Source of the DNA: Agromyces sp.
Lineage (GTDB): Bacteria; Actinomycetota; Actinomycetes; Actinomycetales; Microbacteriaceae
Length of the DNA: 25,186 bases
Direction: 5' to 3'
Assembly (NCBI GenBank): GCA_031178025.1
Contig: JAPSJU010000005.1
Coordinates: 1 to 25,186 of the forward strand
Shown: piece after piece, positions 6,617 to 15,750 of the stretch
Layout: every line of letters begins with the position of its first letter
Numbering within the stretch: position 1 is the first letter of the stretch
The notes under the pieces: model-generated
What the model saw: the letters and a program-made list of their open reading frames with translations, nothing else
Told to the model about the DNA's origin: nothing
Database searches by the model: none
Translations under genes and position numbers: made by a program

Positions 6617-7759
6617 ATGACGATCACGCTGCGAGGAATCACGACCGTCGTTCCCCCGACGGTGCTGGTGCAAGAGGAAGTGCGCGACGTGTTCGCGGCC
6701 CAGCCGGGGCTGAACCGGCTCGCCCAGCGCATCGTGGCGACGTCGTTCAACGTGTCGGGCATCGAGACCCGCCACACCGTGCTGACCGAGCTCAGCTGGG
6801 ACGCCCAGGCCGAGGAACCGCAGTTCTTCGACGTCGAGAGCGGTGCGCTGCTGCTGCCCGGCACGAAGGTGCGCAACGAGCTCTACGCCGAGCACGCCAC
6901 CCGGCTCTACGTCGACGCGGGCCGCGCGGCGATCGCCGCGACGCCCGGCGTGGAGGCATCCGAGGTCACGCACGTGATCACGGTCTCGTGCACCGGGTTC
7001 TACGCCCCGGGACCGGACTTCATGATCGCCCGCGATCTCGGCCTCGACGCCGGGGTGCAGCGCTATCACCTCGGGTTCATGGGCTGCTACGCGACGATGC
7101 CCGCCCTGCGACTGGCCCGGCAGCTGTGCGAAGCGGATGCCGAGGCGGTCGTGCTCGTCGTGAGCGTCGAGCTCTGCACCCTGCACCTGCGCACGTCCAA
7201 CGACCCCGACACGATCGTCGCCTCGTCGCTCTTCTCGGACGGCGCCGGCGCCGGGATCGTGACGGCGCGCGACCTCGAGCCGGGTGAACGCGGCTTCGGC
7301 CTCGATCACTTCGCGACCAGGATCACGCCCGTCGGCGAGAGCGACATGGCGTGGAAGATCGGCGACCACGGCTTCGAGATGGTGCTCTCGAACGCGGTCC
7401 CCGCGATCATCGACGACCACATCACCGGCGCCCTCGAGCCGCTCTTCGCCCACGACGACGCGCTGGCCGGCGCGCTGGCCTCCGACGCCTCGAGCTCCGT
7501 GGTGCAGCACTGGGCGATCCACCCGGGCGGCCGGAGCATCCTGGACAAGGTGGAGGCCCGCCTCGCCCTCACCGAGGCGCAGCTCGTGCCTGCTCGCGAG
7601 ACGCTCCGCGACTTCGGCAACATGTCGAGTGCGACGGTGCTGTTCGTGCTGAAGCACATCCTCGAGTCCGAGGCCGCCGCCGACGGCGACCGGGTCGCGG
7701 CGATGGCCTTCGGCCCGGGGCTCACGGTCGAGTCCGCACTCATGACGGTGCGGGGGTGA
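6617..7759 (+). CDS. Type III polyketide synthase (chalcone/stilbene synthase family)
   Basis: A 380-residue homodimeric-type ketosynthase. The catalytic triad is visible: C157 in GFMGCYATMPALRLA, H302 in WAIHPGGRSILD and N335 in GNMSSATVLF. The GFGPG-type loop appears near the end (AFGPGLTVE, 364-372), and VSCTGFYAPGPDF (123-135) is the usual CoA-tunnel region. Such enzymes extend an acyl-CoA starter with malonyl-CoA and cyclise it to resorcinols, pyrones or naphthalenes; starter and ring type cannot be read here. The stop overlaps the start of a methyltransferase, followed by an FAD monooxygenase, a composition resembling the Streptomyces srs phenolic-lipid cluster. The start follows a leaderless -10 box by 5 nt. 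Confidence 0.93.
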   Translation: MTITLRGITTVVPPTVLVQEEVRDVFAAQPGLNRLAQRIVATSFNVSGIETRHTVLTELSWDAQAEEPQFFDVESGALLLPGTKVRNELYAEHATRLYVDAGRAAIAATPGVEASEVTHVITVSCTGFYAPGPDFMIARDLGLDAGVQRYHLGFMGCYATMPALRLARQLCEADAEAVVLVVSVELCTLHLRTSNDPDTIVASSLFSDGAGAGIVTARDLEPGERGFGLDHFATRITPVGESDMAWKIGDHGFEMVLSNAVPAIIDDHITGALEPLFAHDDALAGALASDASSSVVQHWAIHPGGRSILDKVEARLALTEAQLVPARETLRDFGNMSSATVLFVLKHILESEAAADGDRVAAMAFGPGLTVESALMTVRG

Positions 7760-8499
7760 CGGCCGCTCGCCGGGATCGCACGGCGTTCCTCGAACGCCGC
7801 GACGACGAGGCCCGCGAGCTCATGGACGACCCGGCGGCCGACCCCGCGATGCTCGCGAAGACGTACGCGCGCTTCCGGCTGGTGAACGCCGTCGTCTCGG
7901 GGGAGCGGGCGGTGTACCGGCGCTGGATCAGGCCCCGGCTGTCGTCCGTGCGGGAGACGCGGGTGCTCGACGTGGGCACCGGGAGCGCCGACCTGCCGAG
8001 GCGGTTGCTGCGGTGGGCGAGCGCGGACGGGCTCCGGCTGCACATCACGGCGATCGATCCCGACGCCCGCGCGATGGAATGGGCGCGCGCCCAGCCGCCG
8101 ATGCCCGACCTTACGCTGCGCCGTGCGATGAGCTCCGAGCTCGTCGCGGAGGGGGAACGCTTCGCGGCGGTGCTCTCCAATCACGTGCTCCACCATCTCG
8201 ACGGCCGCGAGTTCGGTCGGCTGCTCGCCGACTCCGAGCGGCTGCTCGACGCCGGCGGCGTCGCCGTGCACGGCGACATCGAGCGCAGCACGTTCGCGTA
8301 CGCGGGGTTCTGGTTCGGCACGCTGCCCCTCGCCGGGAACGTGCTCGCCGGCACCTACATCCGGCCGGACGGGCTCACGTCGATCCGCCGCAGCCACACG
8401 GCCGCGGAGCTCGCCGCGATCCTGCCGCCAGGCTGGCGGGTCCGGCGTGCCGTGCCCTCGCGCCTCGAGGTGGTCTGGGGTGCGGATGCCGCCGGCTGA
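7756..8499 (+). CDS. Class I SAM-dependent methyltransferase of the polyketide cluster
   Basis: A 247-residue methyltransferase with motif I VLDVGTGSADLP (70-81), an acidic post-I residue in ITAIDPDARAMEWA (97-110), and a motif IV/V region FAAVLSNHVLHHLDGREF (136-153). The C-terminal part (FWFGTLPLAGNVLAGTYIRPDG) resembles UbiE-like and small-molecule O/C-methyltransferases. The GTG start at 7756 overlaps the polyketide synthase stop (GTGA), so the two are translationally coupled, and the FAD monooxygenase start overlaps this gene's end. It probably methylates the polyketide product before or after hydroxylation; whether on O or C is not determinable. It differs from the membrane ICMT-type methyltransferases found in some type III clusters because no membrane segments are seen. 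Confidence 0.85.
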   Translation: MTAARRDRTAFLERRDDEARELMDDPAADPAMLAKTYARFRLVNAVVSGERAVYRRWIRPRLSSVRETRVLDVGTGSADLPRRLLRWASADGLRLHITAIDPDARAMEWARAQPPMPDLTLRRAMSSELVAEGERFAAVLSNHVLHHLDGREFGRLLADSERLLDAGGVAVHGDIERSTFAYAGFWFGTLPLAGNVLAGTYIRPDGLTSIRRSHTAAELAAILPPGWRVRRAVPSRLEVVWGADAAG

Positions 8500-9655
8500 C
8501 GCCCCGGCCGGCTCGGGTGCCCGCATGCCGCGGCACGACGTCGTCATCGTGGGGGCCGGTGCCGTGGGCCTCGTGCTCGCCTGCCTGCTTGCTCGTCGCG
8601 GGCTCGATGTCGTGGTGCTCGAGCGGCGCACCGAGCGGGGCACGCACTCGCGCGCGATCGGCATCCACCCGCCCGGCCTGCGGGCCCTCGCCGCCGCGGG
8701 CATCGAGCAGGAGGTGCGCCGCCGAGCCGCCGAGATCCAGGCCGGTCGGGTGACGTGCGAGGGGCGCGTGCTGGGGTCGCTCGTGTTCACGCGCGTCGGC
8801 ACGGTGCTGTCCCTGCCCCAGCTCGAGACCGAGGCGCTGCTCGAGCGCCGGCTGGAGGTGCTCCGGCCGGGGGCGCTGCGCCGGGGCGTGGAGGTGCAGG
8901 CGCTGCAGGATCGGGGCACGCACGTCGAGGTGACATGGTCCTCGGCGGGTGCGCCGGTGACGGCCGCCGCGAGCTACGTGGTCGGCGCGGACGGCATGCG
9001 CAGCGGCATCCGGACCCTCCTCGGCATCGAGTGGGCGCCGCAGCGCGGCCGCGCCCAGTACGTCATGTGCGACACGCGTGACGACACCGGCGAGCCGGCG
9101 ACCGCGCTGCTGCACTTCGAGCCCGCCGGAGTCGTGGAGTCGTTCCCACTGCCCGGAGCGCGGCGCCGCTGGGTGGCGCTCGTGCAACGCGCTCCCGCGA
9201 CCGCCACCGCCGAGCACATGGCGGCCATCGTCGCCGCTCGCACCGGGGCCCGGTTCGACGTCTCCGCGGCGAGCGGTGCGAGCGCGTTCGAGGCGCGCCA
9301 GCACCTGGCCGGGCGGATGGCGCAGGGGCGCGTCGCCCTCGCCGGGGACGCCGCGCACGAGATCAGCCCGATCGGCGGGCAGGGCATGAACCTCGGCTGG
9401 CTCGACGCGATGCGCCTCGACCACGACCTCGCCGCAGCGCTCGGTGCCGGCGCGCCGTACGAGGCGTTCGCGACGTACGACCGGGTGCGCCGTGCCGCGG
9501 CGGCTCGCGCAGCACGACAGGCGGCCTTCAACATGACGATGGGTGCGCCCGCGACCGGCGTTCGGTTGCGGCTGCGGAACGCCGCCGTGCGGCTGCTCGC
9601 GCTGCCGCCGGCGCGGGCGATGCTCGCCCGGGCCTTCACGATGCGGTGGTTGTGA
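8486..9655 (+). CDS. FAD-dependent monooxygenase (PHBH-fold aromatic hydroxylase)
   Basis: A 389-residue group A flavoprotein monooxygenase. The FAD motif GAGAVG is at 23-28, the E/R-binding strand end is VVVLERR, the DG motif is VVGADGMRSGIR (165-176), and the GD motif VALAGDAAHEISPIGGQGMNLG (283-304) holds the flavin ribityl. This fold hydroxylates phenolic rings using NAD(P)H and O2. As the third gene of the polyketide set it probably oxidises the aromatic product towards a hydroquinone or quinone. The ATG at 8486 overlaps the methyltransferase end by 14 nt; an in-frame ATG at 8525 would begin MPRHDVVIVGAG and is an equally reasonable start (376 aa). The gene converges on a minus-strand gene with 11 nt between the stops. 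Confidence 0.88.
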   Translation: MPPADAPAGSGARMPRHDVVIVGAGAVGLVLACLLARRGLDVVVLERRTERGTHSRAIGIHPPGLRALAAAGIEQEVRRRAAEIQAGRVTCEGRVLGSLVFTRVGTVLSLPQLETEALLERRLEVLRPGALRRGVEVQALQDRGTHVEVTWSSAGAPVTAAASYVVGADGMRSGIRTLLGIEWAPQRGRAQYVMCDTRDDTGEPATALLHFEPAGVVESFPLPGARRRWVALVQRAPATATAEHMAAIVAARTGARFDVSAASGASAFEARQHLAGRMAQGRVALAGDAAHEISPIGGQGMNLGWLDAMRLDHDLAAALGAGAPYEAFATYDRVRRAAAARAARQAAFNMTMGAPATGVRLRLRNAAVRLLALPPARAMLARAFTMRWL

Positions 9656-9666
9656 GGCCCGCGCCG

Positions 9667-10107
9667 TCAGGCCGTGACGCGTGACAGCAGGAACACCGGG
9701 ATGACGCGATCGGTCTTCTCCTGGTACGACGCGTACGCGGGCCATACCTCGACTGCCCGAGCCCACCACAGCGCACGTTCCTCGCCCTCGAGCTCGCGGG
9801 CCGTGTAGTCGTGCTTCTCCTCGCCGTCCTGCAGTTCGACGAGCGGGTGCTTCTTGAGGTTCCAGTACCAGACCGGATGCGTCGGGGCACCGCCCTGCGA
9901 CGCGACGACCGCGTAGTCGCCGTCGTGTTCGACGCGCATGAGCGCCGTCTTGCGGAGCTTGCCGGTCTTCGCGCCCACGCTCGTCAGCAGGATGATCGGC
10001 TTCCCGCGCAGCGTGTTGGCCTCCCGGCCCTGCGTCGCCTCGAACCTCTCGGCCTGGATGCGCGCCCATTCCGCCGTGCTCGGTGCGTATTCGCCCACCA
10101 GTGGCAT
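9667..10107 (-). CDS. Nitroreductase/deazaflavin-dependent (DDN-like) split-barrel protein
   Basis: A 146-residue protein of the deazaflavin-dependent nitroreductase family. Diagnostic segments are TLRGKPIILLTSVGAKTGKLRKTALMRV, DYAVVASQGGAPTHPVWYWNLKKHP and WWARAVEVWPAYASYQEKTDR. The GAKTGKLR loop binds the phosphate of F420 or flavin, and the PxxPxWYxNL block is a family hallmark. Members reduce diverse substrates with F420H2 or have unknown roles in cofactor handling; the substrate here is unknown. The ATG at 10107 has a strong AGGAGGATCC just upstream, so the longer open frame is not used. It is transcribed divergently from the small acidic protein gene. It may or may not be functionally linked to the adjacent polyketide cluster. 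Confidence 0.88.
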   Translation of the reverse strand: MPLVGEYAPSTAEWARIQAERFEATQGREANTLRGKPIILLTSVGAKTGKLRKTALMRVEHDGDYAVVASQGGAPTHPVWYWNLKKHPLVELQDGEEKHDYTARELEGEERALWWARAVEVWPAYASYQEKTDRVIPVFLLSRVTA

Positions 10108-10232
10108 GGATCCTCCTTCGTCGTCCTCGATCACAACCATCGCGCGGTCGTCTGGATTCCCGCTGCCCGGGACACGGCGTAGACCGCGGAGGGCTCGACG
10201 GCAACCCCGCGCGGCGCGGCTCGCGCCGCTCC

Positions 10233-10238
10233 TACGGT
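10233..10238 (+). promoter_or_regulatory. Putative -10 box (TACGGT) of the small acidic protein gene
   Basis: TACGGT matches TANNNT and lies about 24 nt before the ATG at 10263, with an AGGAGA ribosome binding site between them, so this is a leadered transcript. The -35 region is GC-rich and unconvincing. Confidence 0.4.
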
Positions 10239-10262
10239 GGCGATACGAGAGAGGAGACCGTG

Positions 10263-10532
10263 ATGAACGCGAAGCACGTGCACGGCTACGGCGACCGGAT
10301 GCCGGACGACGGACTCGGTCAGGAGCAGGGGGCGATGGGGGTCGCCGCCCAGGCCGCACTCGGCGACGGCATCGTCGGCGGTGTCGACGGTGAGGCGGAT
10401 GCCATGGCTGGGCGCCGCACGGAGGCGCAGGACGGCGATCCGGCCGGCGAGGCCGAAGCCGATCACGACCGCGTCGTCGAGGGGCGGGTCACCGACGAGG
10501 AGATCGGGCTCGCGGCCGGCGAGACGGATTGA
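10263..10532 (+). CDS. Small acidic hypothetical protein
   Basis: An 89-residue protein that I do not recognise. It is rich in Asp, Glu, Gly and Ala with almost no large hydrophobic residues, and is probably intrinsically disordered apart from a short Gly/Ala stretch (AALGDGIVGGVDG). The C-terminal half has repeated acidic segments ending in VVEGRVTDEEIGLAAGETD. The ATG at 10263 is supported by AGGAGA (10252-10257) with 5-nt spacing; a GTG directly before it is in frame but less well placed. It has a candidate -10 box upstream. Short acidic proteins of this kind in actinobacteria are sometimes stress-induced, but nothing here proves that. Confidence 0.62.
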   Translation: MNAKHVHGYGDRMPDDGLGQEQGAMGVAAQAALGDGIVGGVDGEADAMAGRRTEAQDGDPAGEAEADHDRVVEGRVTDEEIGLAAGETD

Positions 10533-10570
10533 GCTGCGGGCGTCAGCCTCCCCAGTACGGGGGTCGGCCC

Positions 10571-10599
10571 TTCCGGCGCCGGACCAGCGGCGGTAAGGT
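10571..10599 (+). promoter_or_regulatory. Putative promoter of the lipoprotein gene
   Basis: TTCCGG (10571-10576) and TAAGGT (10594-10599) are separated by 17 bp. The -10 is a good match to TANNNT and the -35 is partial. The lipoprotein start is about 88 nt downstream. Confidence 0.4.
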
Positions 10600-10687
10600 C
10601 GCGCTCGATTGCCGTCTGACCGAGCCGCATCACAGACGACGCCGCGCACCACCGGTCTCGGATGGCACGAGGAGATCGGGGACTCGC

Positions 10688-11224
10688 ATGGCGCAGCGCG
10701 GAAATCGGTTCGGAACGCTCGTCGGGGCGGTGGGCGTCGCGGCGCTGCTGTTCACGGGCTGCGCGGGGCCGTCGTCGGGCGGCGGGGACGACGGGTCGGC
10801 TGACGCGCCGACGACGGCGACGTCGGAGGCACCCGCGACGACCGAGTCGGAGGCGGCGGCCGACTGCGCCGAGGTCGGCGAGACGTTGATGATGTGGATC
10901 GAGGCGTCGTTCGCCGCAGCGAGCACGGAGGCCACCAACGGTGAGGTCGCGGCGCAGTTCACCGCGGCCTCCGAGACGTTCACCGGCACGAGCGCGCCCG
11001 ACGGGGAGCACTGGGACGACCTCGGTGCCGTCATCGACGAGTACGTCGCGCAATGGTCTGCGCTGCCGGCCGACGGCCTGGCCATCGAGAACGCGGAGGC
11101 CGTGGAGGCCCATGTCGACGCGTTCGCCGCGGAGCGGGGCTTCGACAACGACGACTTCTCGGACATGGCTCCGATCGTCGGGGAGACGTGCGCCGCGGAG
11201 GTCACCGGGATGTTCGGCGGCTGA
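10688..11224 (+). CDS. Putative secreted lipoprotein
   Basis: A 178-residue protein with a lipoprotein signal peptide: a basic N-terminus (MAQRGNRFG), a hydrophobic stretch to residue 22 and a lipobox-like LFTGC with C25 as the lipidated residue. A Gly/Ser/Thr/Asp-rich linker (about 26-55) follows, then a mainly helical, very acidic domain with Cys at the start (ADCAEVGE) and near the end (GETCAAEV) that may form a disulfide. The likely location is the outer face of the membrane. I do not recognise the C-terminal domain. The ATG at 10688 is chosen because the signal peptide starts there and GGGGA lies about 5 nt upstream. Confidence 0.75.
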   Translation: MAQRGNRFGTLVGAVGVAALLFTGCAGPSSGGGDDGSADAPTTATSEAPATTESEAAADCAEVGETLMMWIEASFAAASTEATNGEVAAQFTAASETFTGTSAPDGEHWDDLGAVIDEYVAQWSALPADGLAIENAEAVEAHVDAFAAERGFDNDDFSDMAPIVGETCAAEVTGMFGG

Positions 11225-11239
11225 GCGCCGGGCCGGCGC
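11225..11239 (+). terminator. GC-rich hairpin after the lipoprotein gene
   Basis: A GCGCCGG / CCGGCGC inverted repeat begins right after the TGA stop and can form a 5-bp stem with a 5-nt loop. There is no U-tract, as is common for actinobacterial terminators. Its role is inferred from position. Confidence 0.4.
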
Positions 11240-11315
11240 CCGCTCGCCTCCTCTCGCCCCTCGTGTCGGCTCGTCTCGGGCGCCGCACATCGGAATATTC
11301 GCCCGATCGGCAAAG

Positions 11316-11334
11316 TTGAGTCATGTAGACTCAA
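11316..11334 (+). promoter_or_regulatory. HAIR operator (HspR binding site) upstream of clpB
   Basis: TTGAGT, 7 nt, ACTCAA. This matches the inner 19 bp of the HspR-associated inverted repeat (consensus CTTGAGT-N7-ACTCAAG); only the outermost C and G differ. A TAGACT -10 box (11326-11331) lies inside the element, so bound HspR would block the promoter. The site is 20 nt before the clpB GTG, and clpB is a known HspR target in Streptomyces and mycobacteria. Confidence 0.88.
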
Positions 11335-11354
11335 TTCTGAACGAAGGGATGACC

Positions 11355-13583
<2,229 letters not shown>

Positions 13584-13585
13584 CG

Positions 13586-13629
13586 CGGGTGGTTCACCCG
13601 TCGACGGCGTCGGGCACCGGCGCCGTCGA
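13586..13629. terminator. Two hairpins at the clpB / MFS convergent junction
   Basis: CGGGTG-GTT-CACCCG (13586-13600) starts 3 nt after the clpB stop and covers the MFS gene stop. A second 9-bp inverted repeat, TCGACGGCG / CGCCGTCGA (13601-13609 and 13621-13629), lies inside the MFS 3' coding end. Together they could terminate transcription from both sides. No U-tract is present. Confidence 0.5.
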
Positions 13630-14868
13630 CGGCACCCCGTTGGCACTCGCGGGGATGCGCCGTTCGAGCACGGCCGCCAGCACGCCGATGCCGACGCATC
13701 CGACGATCATGACGCCGACATACACCTCGGGCAGGCCCTGATCGAGCAGGAGCCCCGCGGCGATCGGACCGGCGATCGCCCCGCCGAGGAACGCCGCCGC
13801 GTTGATCGCGTTGTACCGGCCCCGATTGTGGTCGGAGGCGAGGTCGTTGTAGATCGCCGGCACCGTCGGCTGCAACAGGGTCTCGCCGAACGCGAAGACC
13901 CCCATGTAGCCGATCACGCCGATCGCGGCCGCGAGTGAGCCGGGGAGCAGTCCCGCGACGCCGAGGATGAGCCACGAGCACGCCCACACCGCCGCCATCA
14001 CCCACATCACCCGGGTGCGGCGGCGCCCGCTGATGCGCTTGAGCACTGCGAACTGGAGGAGCACGATCACCGCGGTGTTGACGGCGAACGCCAGCCCGAC
14101 CACGCGGGTCGACACCTCGGCCTCCAGGCGCGCGTACGCCGGGAACCCGGCCTCGAACTGTCCGTAGCCGACGAACACCGCGAGGAACGTGAGCACCGTC
14201 AGCCAGAGCACGGCAGGCTGCATGAGGATCTCGCGGTAGCCGCCCGTCTGGGGCGTGTGCTCGGACGGCTCCGCCTGCGTTCGCACATGCCGCAACGGCC
14301 CGAGCAGCAGGGCTGCCGGGATCAGGCAGCTGGCGGCGTCGAGGAGGAAGATCGCGGTGAACGTCTCGGGAGCGTCGACGTCGACGGCGAAGCCGCCGAC
14401 GATGCCGCCGACTCCGATGCCGAGGTTGACGAGGGCGAAGTTGACACCGAAGTACTGCTGACGAAGATCGCCGGCGACCACGGCGGCGATCAGCGAATTG
14501 AACCCCGGCCAGGAGACGCCGAAGTTCGCGCCGATGAGCACGAGGGCCACGGCGGCGACCGCCGGATGCGTCGCGTATGCGAGCAGGGTGCAGCCCGCGA
14601 TCATCGAGGCGAGTCCGACGAGCAGCACCATGCGGGCGCCGAACCGGTCGATGAGCGTGCCGCCCGGTCCGGTCACGACGAGGCCGACGACGGCGATGAG
14701 GCTCATCAGCGCGCCGGAGATCCCCAGGTCGAAGCCGCGCACCTCGTGGAGGTAGATGATCGTGAACGGCAGGGTCAGCCCGCGCCCCAGCGTCTGGATC
14801 GCGACCGTCGACAGCAGCCATCGACCCTCGGTCGGGAGGGCGCGCCAGAACGTCGTCAAGCCGAGCAT
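13594..14868 (-). CDS. MFS transporter (putative drug/metabolite efflux)
   Basis: A 424-residue polytopic membrane protein with about 12 hydrophobic segments. The MFS motif A appears between TM2 and TM3 as GPGGTLIDRFGARMVLL, and a similar GRRRTRVMW loop joins the two halves; a hydrophilic central loop (RTQAEPSEHTPQTGGYRE) separates the six-helix bundles. The late segment GETLLQPTVPAIYNDLASDHNRGRYNA resembles MdtH/YfcJ-type efflux proteins. The substrate is unknown. The ATG at 14868 is preferred because CAGACT on the minus strand ends exactly 6 nt before it, the leaderless arrangement seen elsewhere here, and because it starts just before TM1; the ATG at 14928 would add 20 polar residues. It converges on clpB with 10 nt between the stops. 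Confidence 0.85.
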   Translation of the reverse strand: MLGLTTFWRALPTEGRWLLSTVAIQTLGRGLTLPFTIIYLHEVRGFDLGISGALMSLIAVVGLVVTGPGGTLIDRFGARMVLLVGLASMIAGCTLLAYATHPAVAAVALVLIGANFGVSWPGFNSLIAAVVAGDLRQQYFGVNFALVNLGIGVGGIVGGFAVDVDAPETFTAIFLLDAASCLIPAALLLGPLRHVRTQAEPSEHTPQTGGYREILMQPAVLWLTVLTFLAVFVGYGQFEAGFPAYARLEAEVSTRVVGLAFAVNTAVIVLLQFAVLKRISGRRRTRVMWVMAAVWACSWLILGVAGLLPGSLAAAIGVIGYMGVFAFGETLLQPTVPAIYNDLASDHNRGRYNAINAAAFLGGAIAGPIAAGLLLDQGLPEVYVGVMIVGCVGIGVLAAVLERRIPASANGVPSTAPVPDAVDG

Positions 14869-14874
14869 CTCAGC

Positions 14875-14880
14875 AGTCTG
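14875..14880 (-). promoter_or_regulatory. Leaderless-type -10 box (CAGACT) of the MFS gene
   Basis: On the minus strand CAGACT ends 6 nt before the ATG at 14868. It keeps the conserved A2 and T6 of TANNNT, with C in place of the first T. The spacing is identical to other leaderless candidates in the window. Confidence 0.42.
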
Positions 14881-14962
14881 GCCCACCCCGCGGACATCCT
14901 GCACGTCGGAGCCCCGCAGGGCCGGCACTCAGCACCCGACCGCCGGGCGCCGGGCGCGGACC

Positions 14963-15550
14963 TCAGCCGCCGAGGAAGAGGGCGATGTCCTCGCAGAAGT
15001 CCCGATCCGCCGTGTCCCAATGTCCGTGGCGCTGCACGTCCCCCACGTCGCTGATGAACTCGTCGTCACTGGGGTCACCCGGCGTGCCGCCGTGGTCGAC
15101 GAGGATCGCGGCCTCGAAGAGGCCCGCGTTGTGGAACACCTTCTCGCCGTCGACGAGGACGTTGGTGCGGAGCGAGTCCTTGAACCAGATCGTCAGGGTG
15201 CCATCGCCGTTGTCCACGATCTTGTGGTCCCGGAGACGCCCGTGCTGGTCCGAGACGAAGGTGTGGCCGTTCGCGCTGTAGGTGTCGACCCAGCGGAACG
15301 TGCTGGCGAAGAACAGGATGCCGTGGCGGTCGACCGAGATGCGTTCGACGCCGCTGCCGACCCAGCTCTGGGTCACCTCGAAGTCGACGAGATCGGGCGG
15401 GCACCAGCCCTCCTGCCCGACCTCGAGCACGATGGAGCCGACGTCCTCCCAGTGCTCGCTCTGTCCCGGGGCCGCGATCGCGGGTGCGGGGAAGGCGATG
15501 GCCAGGGCTGCCGCGGCGGCGATCCCGCCGACGAGCGCGCGTCGTTTCAT
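14963..15550 (-). CDS. Secreted protein of unknown function
   Basis: A 195-residue protein with a clear Sec signal peptide: MKRR, a hydrophobic Ala-rich core and a cleavage site after residue 26 or so (PAPAIA-AP). The mature part of about 168 residues looks beta-rich with many aromatic residues and short loops: WVGSGVERISVDRHGILFFASTF, a DNGDGTLTIWFKD segment and a conserved-looking DHGGTPGDPSDDEFISDVGDV region. Cys residues (WCPPDL and DFCEDI) may form a disulfide. I recognise no enzyme motif; related actinobacterial secreted proteins are unannotated to my knowledge. The ATG at 15550 has GGGA about 6 nt upstream. It is followed on the same strand by the MFS gene, which has its own likely promoter. 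Confidence 0.75.
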   Translation of the reverse strand: MKRRALVGGIAAAAALAIAFPAPAIAAPGQSEHWEDVGSIVLEVGQEGWCPPDLVDFEVTQSWVGSGVERISVDRHGILFFASTFRWVDTYSANGHTFVSDQHGRLRDHKIVDNGDGTLTIWFKDSLRTNVLVDGEKVFHNAGLFEAAILVDHGGTPGDPSDDEFISDVGDVQRHGHWDTADRDFCEDIALFLGG

Positions 15551-15738
15551 GATCGTCCCATCTCGGATGCGGCGAAGGTGAGATAACCTCGCGGTCCTGA
15601 TGGTACGCGCGCCGGACCTCGGGCGTCCATGCCGCGCGGCCGGTTCATCCGCCCCCAGTTCCGGGGGTGCTTCGGCCCGGCTTCTCGTCGTTCACGGTTC
15701 CTTCGGACGGCGGCATCCCACCGCGCACGGCTGCACCG

Positions 15739-15744
15739 TAGGCT
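15739..15744 (+). promoter_or_regulatory. Leaderless -10 box (TAGGCT) of the carboxylesterase gene
   Basis: TAGGCT ends exactly 6 nt before the ATG at 15751 and no Shine-Dalgarno is present. The upstream 200 bp (15551-15738) lies between divergent genes and otherwise shows no clear operator. Confidence 0.58.
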
Positions 15745-15750
15745 CGCAGC

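Noticed and set aside
8375..10204. A 609-codon minus-strand open frame opposite the FAD monooxygenase
   Set aside because: No recognisable domain; Arg/His-rich shadow translation. The monooxygenase on the plus strand has FAD, DG and GD motifs.
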